Assembly (NCBI GenBank): GCA_947589565.1
Contig: CANQBW010000002.1
Location: forward strand, 1 to 57,064
From: an uncultured Clostridia bacterium
GTDB lineage: Bacteria > Bacillota > Clostridia > Christensenellales > Borkfalkiaceae
Direction: 5' to 3'
Length of the DNA stretch: 57,064 nt
Positions 43,981-52,351 of the stretch are shown here, piece by piece. Below the pieces are notes generated by a model that did no database searches, was not told the origin of the DNA, and was given only the letters and a program-made list of their open reading frames with translations. A program made the position numbers and the translations under genes. Numbering within the stretch: position 1 is the stretch's first letter; every line of letters starts with the position of its first letter.

Positions 43981-45000
43981 ATGTTAGACCCAAACACAAT
44001 CGCAAAAGAGGCGATCGAAGAGGCGGAGAAGGCAGAGAGCAGCCGCGCGCTCTACGAGGTCAAGATGAAGTATCTGGGGAGAGGCGGAACTGTGACGTCT
44101 CTCCTCAAAAACATGCGCGAAGTTCCGCCCGAGGAGCGGCCCGCCTTCGGCAAGGCGGTCAATTTCTTGCGGGATACCCTCGAGGCGCACTTTGCCTCTC
44201 TTGAGGAAAAACTTAAGGAAAAAGAGACCCTTCAAAAGCTCGCCGAGGAGCGGATCGACGTGACCCTTCCCGGCAAAAAGCGGGACATGGGTGCGATCCA
44301 TCCCGTCACGCGCGTCAAAAACGAGCTTGTGGACCTCTTTATGGGGCTCGGCTTCGAGGTCTTCGACGGGCCCGAGATCGAGAGCGAATACTACAACTTC
44401 ACCGCCCTCAACACCCCCGCCGACCACCCCGCCCGCGACATGCAGGACACCTTCTACATCACGAATGAATTTCTCCTCCGCACCCAGACGAGCGCGGGGC
44501 AAATTCGCGTGATGGAGTCGAAAAAACCGCCCATCAAGATCGTCTCGCCGGGCAGGACCTTCCGCTCGGACGACGACGCGACCCATTCCCCCATGTTCCA
44601 TCAGATGGAGGGGCTCGTCGTCGATAAGGGGATCACCCTCTGCGACCTCTACGGCACCCTCGAGGAGTTTGCGCGGACGATGTTCTCGCCTTCCGTCAAG
44701 ACCCGCCTCCGCCCGAGCTACTTCCCCTTTACGGAGCCCTCCGTCGAGGTGGATATCAGCTGCTTTGCCTGCGGCGGGAAGGGCTGTTCTCTCTGCAAGG
44801 GCACGGGCTGGATCGAGGTTTTGGGCGCGGGCATGGTCAACCGCCGGGTTCTCGAAAATTGCGGCATCGACCCCGACGAGTACACCGGCTTTGCCTTCGG
44901 CATCGGGCTCGAACGCATTGCAATGCTCAAGTACGGCGTCAACAATATCAAATTATTTACCGAAAACGACGTCCGCTTTTTAAAGCAATTCCGCGATTGA
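43981..45000 (+). CDS. pheS: Phenylalanyl-tRNA synthetase alpha subunit
   Basis: Catalytic subunit of the (alpha-beta)2 PheRS. The 339 residues have an N-terminal coiled coil, then the class II core: [34 protein letters not shown] near 105, [12 protein letters not shown] near 145, [10 protein letters not shown] near 170, [18 protein letters not shown] near 195, and motif 3 [17 protein letters not shown] near 308. A CxCxxC-like cluster ([17 protein letters not shown]) is the usual insertion. AAGGAG precedes ATG at 43981; the upstream open frame runs through repeats. Thirteen bases separate it from pheT. Confidence 0.98.
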   Translation: MLDPNTIAKEAIEEAEKAESSRALYEVKMKYLGRGGTVTSLLKNMREVPPEERPAFGKAVNFLRDTLEAHFASLEEKLKEKETLQKLAEERIDVTLPGKKRDMGAIHPVTRVKNELVDLFMGLGFEVFDGPEIESEYYNFTALNTPADHPARDMQDTFYITNEFLLRTQTSAGQIRVMESKKPPIKIVSPGRTFRSDDDATHSPMFHQMEGLVVDKGITLCDLYGTLEEFARTMFSPSVKTRLRPSYFPFTEPSVEVDISCFACGGKGCSLCKGTGWIEVLGAGMVNRRVLENCGIDPDEYTGFAFGIGLERIAMLKYGVNNIKLFTENDVRFLKQFRD

Positions 45001-45013
45001 GGGGGAGAGAAAG

Positions 45014-47416
45014 ATGATTTTGCCTTTGAGTTGGCTGAGAGAATTTGTGGACGTGGACGTCTCCGCGGAGGAGCTCGAAAAAAAGCTCTTCTCCTGCGGG
45101 TTCGAGGTCGAAAAGCGCACCTGTCTCGGGGAAAACGTGACGGGCGTCGTCGTGGGAAGGGTGGAAACCTGCAAAAAACACCCCGACGCAGACAGGCTCT
45201 TTGTCTGCCAAGTAGACTTAGGAACATACGGCAAAAAGCAAATTTGCACGGCGGCGACGAACGTATTCGAGGGGGCGAAGGTCCCTTGCGCCCTCGACGG
45301 CGCGACCGTTCTCAAAGAGGGCGGTATTCAAAAAATTAAGACGGGAAAACTCCGCGGGGAGCTCTCCGAGGGAATGTTCTGCTCGGGCGAGGAGCTCGGA
45401 ATAGGCGATGATTTCTATGAGGGCGCCGAAGTCAACGGCATTCTCATTTTGGATGAGGACACGCCTGTGGGCGAAGACGTCAAGAAATTCGTCGGGCTCG
45501 ACGACGTCCTCTTCGACATCGCCGTGACCGCCAACCGCCCCGACTGCCAGAGCATTTTAGGGCTTGCCCGCGAGGTCTCGGCAGTCCTCAAAAAGCCCCT
45601 GAAAATGCCCGAAACGCGATACACCCCGCAAAAAACGGCGGAAAAAATCACCGTCGAGGTACAGGAGCCCGGGCTCTGCCCCCGCTACATGGGGCACTTC
45701 GTCACGGACGTCAAAATTATAAAATCCCCCCGCATGTTAAGGCGGAGATTGGCGCTCTGCGGCCTTCGCTCCGTCAACAGCATTGTCGACGTCACGAACT
45801 ATGTGCTGCTCGAGATCGGCCAGCCCATGCACGCCTTCGACAAAAACTTTTTGCGAGGGGGCGGCATCGTCGTCCGCCGCGCCGAGGAGGGGGAGCAAAT
45901 CACGACCCTCGACAAAAAGACCTTCTCTTTGAAGAGAGACAACCTTCTCATCTGCGACAAAGAGGGCCCCATCGGCATTGCGGGCGTGATGGGCGGCTTG
46001 AACAGCGAGATCAAGGATTCGACGAGGGAGGTCTTCTTTGAGTCGGCGAGCTTTGCCCGCGAGAGCGTGAGAAGAACTTCCCGTTCGCTCGGTCAGCGCA
46101 GCGACTCTTCCGCCCGCTACGAAAAGGGGGTGAATGCGACCTCACCCGAGCTTGGTCTTGACCGTGCGCTGCACCTCGTCGAACAGTACGGCTTCGGCAC
46201 CGTCACGACCCTGCGCCGGGACGTCCTCGCAAAGCAAATTTCCCCCAAAAAGCTCACCTGTAGCGCGAAAATGATCAATTCTCTCCTCGGGATCAAGGTT
46301 CCCGAAGGGGAGATCAAAGAGATCTTGACCCGCCTCGGATTTACGGTCAGGGAGCAGGGCAAGGAGTTCGAAGCGGAAGTTCCCCTCTGGCGGGACGACG
46401 TCGAAGATTGGCCCGATCTTGCCGAGGAGATCATCCGCATGTACGGCTATGAGCATTTAAAGCCCACTTTGCTTGAAAGCGCAAAAGTGACCCACGGCGG
46501 CAGAACGGAATGGCAAAAACAGGAGATGAGGCTGAAAAGCGCGCTCGTCCGCGAGGGATTTTTCGAGGCGTGCAACTATTCTTTCTTCTCGCCCAAGTCG
46601 TTTGACCTCTTGAAAATTCCCGAGGACGCCCCCGAGCGAAAGGCGATCCAAATCCTCAACCCCATCGGAGAGGACCTCTCCGTCATGCGCACCTTTTTGG
46701 GCGCGACCATGCTCTCGAATGTCGTCAGGAACGTCCGCCGCGGGAACGCGGAGGGGAAACTCTTCGAGATCGCGAAGGTTTACGTTCCCAAAGAGCTGCC
46801 CATCACGGAGCTGCCCGAAGAAAAATTCGTCCTCTGCATGGCGCTGTGGGGGAAGGAGGGCTTCTTCGACCTGAAGGGCGCCGCCGAAGACGTGTTCGGC
46901 GCGTTCGGCGTCAAATTTTCCTTCGAACGCGGGGAGCGCAGCTACCTGCACCCCGGCGTGACGGCATATATCAAGCTCGGCGAAAGAAAAGTCGGCTATT
47001 TGGGGGAACTGCACCCCTCAATCGCCGCGGAACTCAGCCTCGAGGAGAAGGTGTATCTCTTGGAGATCGACCTCGAGACGGTGAAAAAGAAGTTTGCAAA
47101 GGACATTTCCTTCCACCCGCTACCGCGGTTTGAGAGCGTCAAGCGGGACATCGCGTTTGTGGTGAAGGAGGAAGTCACCTGCGCCGACGCGGAGAACTGT
47201 ATCAAACGGGCCTGCCGCGCGGTCGGAAGCGCGGAGCTCTTCGACGTCTACCGCGACAAGCGCCTCGGCGAAGGCAAGAAGAGCATGGCGTTCACGCTCA
47301 CCTTCCTCCCCGCCGAGAACGCCGACAAGCCCCTCTCCCCCGAACAAGTCGACACCTTCTTCGAAAAGATCGTCTCCGCCCTCAAAAAGGAATTTGGGGC
47401 AGAACTCAGAGAATAA
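45014..47416 (+). CDS. pheT: Phenylalanyl-tRNA synthetase beta subunit
   Basis: Editing and tRNA-binding subunit, 800 residues as usual. An N-terminal OB/EMAP-like domain (CKKHPDADRLFVCQVDLG near 57) is followed by the B3/B4 editing domain (LALCGLRSVNSIVDVTNYVLLEIGQPMHAFD near 240), B5 (LGIKVPEGEIKEILTRLGF near 420), a catalytic-like core and a C-terminal ferredoxin-fold anticodon-binding domain (FHPLPRFESVKRDIAFVV near 700). GGGGGAGAAAG precedes the start. It is the last gene of the operon. Confidence 0.98.
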   Translation: MILPLSWLREFVDVDVSAEELEKKLFSCGFEVEKRTCLGENVTGVVVGRVETCKKHPDADRLFVCQVDLGTYGKKQICTAATNVFEGAKVPCALDGATVLKEGGIQKIKTGKLRGELSEGMFCSGEELGIGDDFYEGAEVNGILILDEDTPVGEDVKKFVGLDDVLFDIAVTANRPDCQSILGLAREVSAVLKKPLKMPETRYTPQKTAEKITVEVQEPGLCPRYMGHFVTDVKIIKSPRMLRRRLALCGLRSVNSIVDVTNYVLLEIGQPMHAFDKNFLRGGGIVVRRAEEGEQITTLDKKTFSLKRDNLLICDKEGPIGIAGVMGGLNSEIKDSTREVFFESASFARESVRRTSRSLGQRSDSSARYEKGVNATSPELGLDRALHLVEQYGFGTVTTLRRDVLAKQISPKKLTCSAKMINSLLGIKVPEGEIKEILTRLGFTVREQGKEFEAEVPLWRDDVEDWPDLAEEIIRMYGYEHLKPTLLESAKVTHGGRTEWQKQEMRLKSALVREGFFEACNYSFFSPKSFDLLKIPEDAPERKAIQILNPIGEDLSVMRTFLGATMLSNVVRNVRRGNAEGKLFEIAKVYVPKELPITELPEEKFVLCMALWGKEGFFDLKGAAEDVFGAFGVKFSFERGERSYLHPGVTAYIKLGERKVGYLGELHPSIAAELSLEEKVYLLEIDLETVKKKFAKDISFHPLPRFESVKRDIAFVVKEEVTCADAENCIKRACRAVGSAELFDVYRDKRLGEGKKSMAFTLTFLPAENADKPLSPEQVDTFFEKIVSALKKEFGAELRE

Positions 47417-47419
47417 AAA

Positions 47420-48250
47420 AGCTTCGAACGAAATCTTTCCTTCGGAAATATTTACGTTCGAGGAAATGGGCTTGTATGCCTTGAATAAGTTGATCCTCTC
47501 GTTCGTTTTCACAACTATAAGCCGAAGGGGTTCGGCAAATGGGGTGCGCTTATGGAAAAGTGTGATTTTCCAACGCGCAGTAAAATTAGAACTAAGGGCA
47601 ATGCGCCGTCCGCAAAAGCGGACGGCGCATATTATAATCGGTATACAACAATCTAACGACCAAGGGGATCCATTCGACTCCGCGGCTTCGCCGCTCCGCT
47701 CAGGATGACATCGTCTAACAGAGGCTCTCCTCGAAGAAAATATTGCGCAGCAAGATTTTCGTCGAAAAAACGACCAAGTAGATAGCTGCCCTTTGTTCTG
47801 AATTACTGCGCGAGGCAAGGTTCCCTTGCCGGAGCGGTTCGGCGGTAGCCCCCCGCCTCACCCCGCCTCGCCACCAGCTCGGCTGTCGCGTTGCGCTCAC
47901 AGCCCACCGGGCTGTTGAGCAGAAATGCAACGCTCCACCCCATTTGCCGAACCCTTTCGGCTTCTTGCCGTGAAAGCGACCGTGAGAGTTTCTTAAATTA
48001 TGGCAAACAAGCTCATTTCCTCGAAGAAAATATTGCGCAGCAAGATTTTCGTCGAAAAAACGACCAAGTAGATAGCTGCCCTTTGTTCTGAATTACTGCG
48101 CGAGGCAAGGTTCCCTTGCCGGAGCGGCACCCCATTTGCCGAACCCTTTCGGCTTATTGTTGTGAAAGCGAACGAGACGACAAATTAATCAAGGCAAACA
48201 AGCTCATTTCCTCGAAGAAAATATTGCGCAGCAAGATTTTCGTCGAAAAA
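47420..48250. repeat. Composite mosaic after pheT with an internal tandem duplication
   Basis: M1 at the pheT stop (TCGAACG...CGTTCGA) is followed by M2, M3, an M6 and an M1 variant with mismatched outer arms (TCGAAGAAAAT against ATTTTCGTCGA). That variant occurs three times, near 47727, 48018 and 48208. The segment from about 47727 to 47837 recurs almost exactly at 48018-48126, and a related copy starts at 48127. M3 arms are GGCAAGG (47814-47820) and CCTTGCC (47824-47830). From 48250 to 48389 nothing supportable is seen. Confidence 0.85.
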
Positions 48251-48389
48251 ACGACCAACCCGACAGCTCTTTTCAGAAGCAAGCAGATCGAGGAGCGCGC
48301 GGATTTCCCGAAGGGAGTGTACTAAAATCGTACATGACCGAGGGAAAACGCAAACGCGACAATGAGATGCGCCGCTTATCAAAAGAGCT

Positions 48390-49064
48390 TTATTGGTTTG
48401 GAGAGGCGTACAAATCAAACTCCTCCTCCAGATCGAAGTTCTCGCCGGCATCGAAGGCGGCGAGCTTGGAGATGGAGACCTCGTAGGCGGTCATCGTGAC
48501 GACGTCCGTCTCGGAGAGTTTCTTCTGGTATTCGCGGCTCTGGATCCTGCCCGAGAGGGCGACCCTGTCGCCGACTTTGAGGTTCTGGACAAACCTTGCA
48601 TTCCTGCCCCAGGCGATGCAGGGGATATAGTCGGATTTGTTATAGGCGCGATTGACGGCGATGAGCAGATCGGCGATCTCGCGGTTGAAGGGCGTCGTGC
48701 GGTAGATGGGCGGCTTACAGATATAGCCCGAGAGCACGATGCTGTTGGGGTTGCGCGAGGGCACGTTCTCGACGATCTCGCGCACGAACACGGTCAGCAT
48801 GAGGCGGGATCTGCCGTTCTCGAGCTTGTTGTAGCTGCGGAACTGTCCCAGCGCACAGATGATACTGCCCACTTTCAGATTGTTCTTCTGAATGATCCTG
48901 TCGGAGATCGTCACAGGGAGAATGTCCGCCTGCCCGCTCAAGCGCATGACGCGCACATACAGCTCGTAAAACCCCTCTCCGTAGACCTCGTGCGAAAACT
49001 CTGCTTCCGAAATGATCTCTCCCGTAAAATAAACCTTGTTGTTTTTTTCCGCATTGTAATCCAT
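48390..49064 (-). CDS. Tandem OB-fold single-stranded-DNA-binding-like protein
   Basis: 224 residues containing two OB-fold segments: about 8-100 (NKVYFTGEIISEAEF...SRLMLTVFVREIVE) and about 108-205 (NSIVLSGYICKPPIYRTTPFNREIADLLIAVNRAY...IPCIAWGRNARFV). The second resembles SSB in its VNR and IPCIAWG strands. It lacks the usual SSB C-terminal tip (DDxxPF); the end is acidic but reads EEEFDLYASPNQ. It is probably an accessory ssDNA-binding protein, not the main replication SSB. ATG at 49064 follows GGAGGT. It lies 43 bases after the deacetylase gene and may be cotranscribed. Confidence 0.78.
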   Translation of the reverse strand: MDYNAEKNNKVYFTGEIISEAEFSHEVYGEGFYELYVRVMRLSGQADILPVTISDRIIQKNNLKVGSIICALGQFRSYNKLENGRSRLMLTVFVREIVENVPSRNPNSIVLSGYICKPPIYRTTPFNREIADLLIAVNRAYNKSDYIPCIAWGRNARFVQNLKVGDRVALSGRIQSREYQKKLSETDVVTMTAYEVSISKLAAFDAGENFDLEEEFDLYASPNQ

Positions 49065-49107
49065 CGTAATGACCTCCAAGTATTTCTTGTTTGAACTTCT
49101 TTGTTTT

Positions 49108-49878
49108 TTATGACGAACTCTTTAGGTATTGTCGGCCCGTGGGGTCGATCGTGTAGTTCTCTTTGTAGATGAGTTCCCCGATGGGAACGAACTCATAGCC
49201 CTTGGCAAGAAGGGTGTCGAAGATGATGGGAAGCGCTTCCGCCGTGTGGAGCCCGTTGTTGTGGCAGAGAATGATCGACCCGCTCTTGACCCTCTTTAAG
49301 ATGCGCTCTGCGATGTCGCCCGCGCTTAAGTCCTTCCAGTCGAGGGAGTCGACGTCCCATTGAATGGGATACAGCCCCATGTCGTTGCTCACGTCGATGA
49401 GCAGATTGTCATAGTCCCCATAGGGCGGACGGAAGAGGGTGACGGGCTTTTGAATGACCGAGGTGATCGCCTCGCTCGAAGTTTCAAGCTCCTTCCGGAT
49501 CTCCTCTTCGGAGAGTTTGGACATGTAGGAGTGGGTCGCGCTGTGCGTGCCGACTTCGTGCCCCGCGGCACTGATCTTTTTGAGATAATCGGGGTACTTC
49601 TTCGACCAGAACTCGACGCAGAAGAAGGTCGCCCGCACGTTTGCTTTCTTGAGGTTCTGCAAAATGGCGTCGGTGTGCTCGGTGCCCCAGGCACAGTCGA
49701 AGGAGATGGCGATCTTTTTGTCCGTCCGCTCCACCGAATAGATGGGCAGGGACCGCGATCCGCTCCAGAAGACCTCCTCCGCGCCCGCTGCCTTCGCCGA
49801 GAGGGCGCCCGCCGTTAAAAGAATTGCAAAAACAGCCGCTATGGCAAGATATTTCAGCCGTATCGTGAACACACGCAT
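49108..49878 (-). CDS. PdaB-like polysaccharide deacetylase
   Basis: Secreted or membrane-anchored carbohydrate esterase family 4 enzyme, 256 residues. A signal/anchor segment covers residues 8-30. The NodB domain has ISFDCAWGTEHT near 56 with the metal Asp, the HSATHSYM metal pair (HxxxH) near 112, LFRPPYGDYD near 147 and the C-terminal ILCHNNG near 202. FDCAWG in place of FDDGP is the form seen in sporulation proteins PdaB/YlxY, which act on spore cortex or cell-wall glycan. AGAGGTG precedes ATG. A role in sporulation is inferred from the family. Confidence 0.9.
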   Translation of the reverse strand: MRVFTIRLKYLAIAAVFAILLTAGALSAKAAGAEEVFWSGSRSLPIYSVERTDKKIAISFDCAWGTEHTDAILQNLKKANVRATFFCVEFWSKKYPDYLKKISAAGHEVGTHSATHSYMSKLSEEEIRKELETSSEAITSVIQKPVTLFRPPYGDYDNLLIDVSNDMGLYPIQWDVDSLDWKDLSAGDIAERILKRVKSGSIILCHNNGLHTAEALPIIFDTLLAKGYEFVPIGELIYKENYTIDPTGRQYLKSSS

Positions 49879-50019
49879 TCAACACCTCTATGATAAAATA
49901 ATTTTCCTGTCGAGAAAACGATGTTTTTGTTTCTTTCGGGGAATTTTCGTCGCAACTTCGAAAAGAGACGCGTATGCAATATTGTACGAGCTGAAAAAGA
50001 AAAATATGCGTAGAGACAT

Positions 50020-50293
50020 TCTTGTCTATCGACCCGGGGGATCCATTCGACTGCGCGGCTTCGCCGCTCCGCTCAGGATGACAGTGGTAAAAAGCATGTC
50101 ATTCCGAGTGGAGCGAAGCGGAATCGAGGAATCCCCCCGGTCGATAGATTGTTATATTACGATTTTCGGGACGTCCCGTCGAAACTTAGGGGATTCATTC
50201 GACTCCGCGGCTTCGCCGCTCCGCTCAGAATGACACGTCTAACACAACTTTCCTCGACGATAAATATTGCGAAGCAAGATTTTCGTCGAAATT
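50020..50293. repeat. M5, M6 and M1 chain before the com operon end
   Basis: M6 with ATCC/GGAT around GCGGCTTCGCCGC (50040-50080), an M6 with ATTCC/GGAAT, M5, an M6 with ATTC/GAAT around the same GCGGCTTCGCCGC, and an M1 (TCGACGA...TCGTCGA, inner TTGC/GCAA) that abuts the stop of the membrane protein gene. The stretch from 49879 to 50019 shows no gene. Confidence 0.83.
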
Positions 50294-50964
50294 TACAGCG
50301 TTATGCACAAAGCAAGCCCCAAATAGAGCAAAAAGCTGCCGAGGAGAAAGAATCCCGTCTTGAAAAGGGAGCGATGAAAGCCGCCGCCCTCTTTGGGCGG
50401 GAACGCCGTCTCGCCGAGCAGGTAGAGGTAGCCCGCGACGAGGAGGATCCCCGCATAATAAAATTGATCGACGAGCAGAATGACGGCAAAGACCGCCGCC
50501 GAGGCGTCCGACAGGAGTTCCGCGAGCTGCAGCGCGGGAATACTCTCCCGCTTTTTCAAAAGATAGGCGCCCCGTTCGATCAAGAGGACGAGAAGGGGCG
50601 GCAGAATGACGGCGACGGGCGCCGCAGGCAGTTCGACGCTGTAAAAGGCGCAAATTTGCACGATGGCAAGTCCCTGTCCCGCTGCGGAGAGGAGCAAAAA
50701 GAGGAGTTTAAAAAGATGTCTCTCGAAGACTTGTCCCAAGACGGCGGCAGCCGCCAAAAAACAGGAACAGTAGATGAGAGGATACTTCGGCACGAGGCAG
50801 ACGAGCATGACTCCCAGCAAAAACAGCGCGGCGCATACAAAAAACGCCGTCTTTTTGCCCTTTCCGAGGAAGCAAAAGACGAGCGAGCAGACAGCCGCCG
50901 CAACGAACAGCGTCAAAAATATCCAAAAAAATACTTGTCCAGCCGTCGAAAGCCGAAGCGGCAT
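50293..50964 (-). CDS. Polytopic membrane protein of unknown function
   Basis: 223 residues with about six to seven hydrophobic helices and short loops (KYPLIYCSCFLAAAAVLGQVF near 60; a charged loop ETAFPPKEGGGFHRS near 185). No family recognised. AAGGAGGT precedes ATG at 50964, which starts one base after the comF stop, so the two genes are coupled. Its position as third gene after the zinc-ribbon protein and comF is the only functional hint. Confidence 0.75.
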   Translation of the reverse strand: MPLRLSTAGQVFFWIFLTLFVAAAVCSLVFCFLGKGKKTAFFVCAALFLLGVMLVCLVPKYPLIYCSCFLAAAAVLGQVFERHLFKLLFLLLSAAGQGLAIVQICAFYSVELPAAPVAVILPPLLVLLIERGAYLLKKRESIPALQLAELLSDASAAVFAVILLVDQFYYAGILLVAGYLYLLGETAFPPKEGGGFHRSLFKTGFFLLGSFLLYLGLALCITL

Positions 50965-50965
50965 A

Positions 50966-51679
50966 CTACCTCCTTTCGTCGATCCTGCGGTCGGGAACGC
51001 TCGCAGCGGTGAGAACGTACACCCGCTTTGCTCCCGCCTTTTTCAGAAGATCGGCGATCTCGCTTGCCGTGGCGCCCGTCGTGAGGGTATCATCGACGAG
51101 AAGCACATGCTTCTTCTTGAGTCCGCGGCGGTCGGTCACCTTGAAACAGCCCTTCAGGTTCTTTTGCCTCTCGCAGATCCCGAGGCTCTTTTGCATCTTG
51201 CTCTCTTTGACTTTGGATAGTCCCCCGAAGACGGGCAGCCCGCTCCAGGCGGAGAGCTCCTCGCATAAAAGCTTCGCCTGATTGAAGCCGCGCTTCTTCT
51301 CCGCCTTTTCCGTCATCGGCACATAGGCGAGAAGCTGTGCGTCCGGGAAATCGACGAGCATGGGGAGCAGAAAATCCGCTAAGGTCTCCGCAAAATACTT
51401 GTCGCCCTGCTTGAGGCGAAGGATCATCCGCTTTGCGTCCCGCTCATAGACGAACGCAGACCGTGCGAAGTCATACCTCGGCGCGTGGGCGCGGCATTCG
51501 ATACAGTATCCCTCGTGCAGGCTCCGCCGCCCGCAGCAGATACAAAAATTTACGTTGTTGTAGGGAAGATGCTCCTTGCAATCCGCGCAAATATGCTCCT
51601 TTTCGAACACCTCTCTTCCGCAGAGATCGCAGGTGAAATTGGGGTGGGAAAAGAGCTTGCCCAAGACCGCAATGCGCAT
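50966..51679 (-). CDS. comF: ComF-family phosphoribosyltransferase-like protein
   Basis: Competence-associated protein needed for DNA uptake in naturally transformable bacteria, also kept in many non-competent ones. The 237 residues have two zinc-binding clusters (CDLCGREVFEKEHICADC near 17 and CICCGRR...CIEC near 44) and a C-terminal PRTase domain with VLLVDDTLTTGATASEIADLL near 188. The start at 51679 gives the family N-terminus; the longer open frame would run into the acidic neighbour. It begins four bases after that gene's stop. Confidence 0.93.
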   Translation of the reverse strand: MRIAVLGKLFSHPNFTCDLCGREVFEKEHICADCKEHLPYNNVNFCICCGRRSLHEGYCIECRAHAPRYDFARSAFVYERDAKRMILRLKQGDKYFAETLADFLLPMLVDFPDAQLLAYVPMTEKAEKKRGFNQAKLLCEELSAWSGLPVFGGLSKVKESKMQKSLGICERQKNLKGCFKVTDRRGLKKKHVLLVDDTLTTGATASEIADLLKKAGAKRVYVLTAASVPDRRIDERR

Positions 51680-51683
51680 GGGG

Positions 51684-52172
51684 TCAGAAGTCCTCGTCGT
51701 CGGCGTCTTCGTCCTCGTCGTCGTCATCGTCGGTCAGCGTGTAAATTTCGTCGCCCGTGACGTAGTCGAGGTCCTCGTCCTCGTCGTGATACTCCTCTTC
51801 CTCTTCTTCCTCCTCTTCCTCGATGTCCTCCTCGTCGAAGGTCTCGCCGATGTCCTCGATCTCGTCGATCTGATCGGTGTCGTCGTCAAGGTATTCGCGC
51901 CATTCGTCGTCGTCCTCGCTGCCCTCTTCGGGCTCTTCCTCGAGGCTGGCGCGGCGACGGCATTCTTCGCACATCTTTTCGCCTGCGCGCATCATGTTCT
52001 CGCCGCAGACGGGGCAGAGCTCGGTGGGAAGCTCCTCCGCTTCCTCCGCTTCAAGCTCCTCCGCGTCCGTGCGGATCCCGCTCATCTCCTTGATGCAGAC
52101 GTCGCAATACTCCTGTTTCTCCGCGTCGATGTAGTTGAGCTCGCAGCGCGGACACTTGATATAGCGTACCAT
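51684..52172 (-). CDS. Zinc-ribbon protein with long acidic tail
   Basis: 162 residues. Two short metal-binding clusters: CPRCELNYIDAEKQEYCDVC near 7-26 and CPVCGENMMRAGEKMCEEC near 53-71. From about 85 to the end Glu and Asp dominate, with a run of ten Glu near 128. No catalytic domain is present. ATG at 52172 with AAAGGAGA upstream is preferred; the ATG at 52202 would lie only about four bases from the predicted transcription start. It heads a tight operon with comF. The composition suggests a nucleic-acid mimic or a basic-protein binder; that is only an inference. Confidence 0.75.
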   Translation of the reverse strand: MVRYIKCPRCELNYIDAEKQEYCDVCIKEMSGIRTDAEELEAEEAEELPTELCPVCGENMMRAGEKMCEECRRRASLEEEPEEGSEDDDEWREYLDDDTDQIDEIEDIGETFDEEDIEEEEEEEEEEYHDEDEDLDYVTGDEIYTLTDDDDDEDEDADDEDF

Positions 52173-52212
52173 CGATTTCTTCTTGTCTCCTTTGCTATCC
52201 ATAGGCTAATAA

Positions 52213-52241
52213 ATTATATTAGTATTTATTTTTTTTGTAAA
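52213..52241 (-). promoter_or_regulatory. Promoter of the zinc-ribbon/comF operon
   Basis: TTTACA (52241-52236), 17 bases, TATAAT (52218-52213) on the minus strand. The start near 52206 leaves a 34-nt leader to the chosen start codon. Confidence 0.85.
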
Positions 52242-52306
52242 CTGTTTTTTTATGCTTTTTCGGAAAAAAAGCAAAATATGAGAGAATTTTTTTCGCGTAT
52301 GGCAAA

Positions 52307-52329
52307 CGCCACCCGGTCCGCGGGTGGCG
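52307..52329 (-). terminator. Hairpin after the second lipoprotein gene
   Basis: CGCCACCCG (52307-52315) and CGGGTGGCG (52321-52329) form a perfect 9-bp stem 22 bases after the stop. The following U tract is short, so termination may be partial. Confidence 0.55.
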
Positions 52330-52351
52330 CGATCTTACTTTTGCCGAAAAA

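Noticed and set aside
47394..47708. Small open frames in repeat mosaics (also near 2730, 7022, 9884, 28487, 55269)
   Set aside because: They are translations of M1-M7 repeats in arbitrary frames, without ribosome sites, and recur in several gaps.
48326..48445. Short plus-strand frame starting MTEGKRKRDNE before the end of the OB-fold gene
   Set aside because: It runs antisense into a well-supported gene, has no clear promoter, and its length is within chance.
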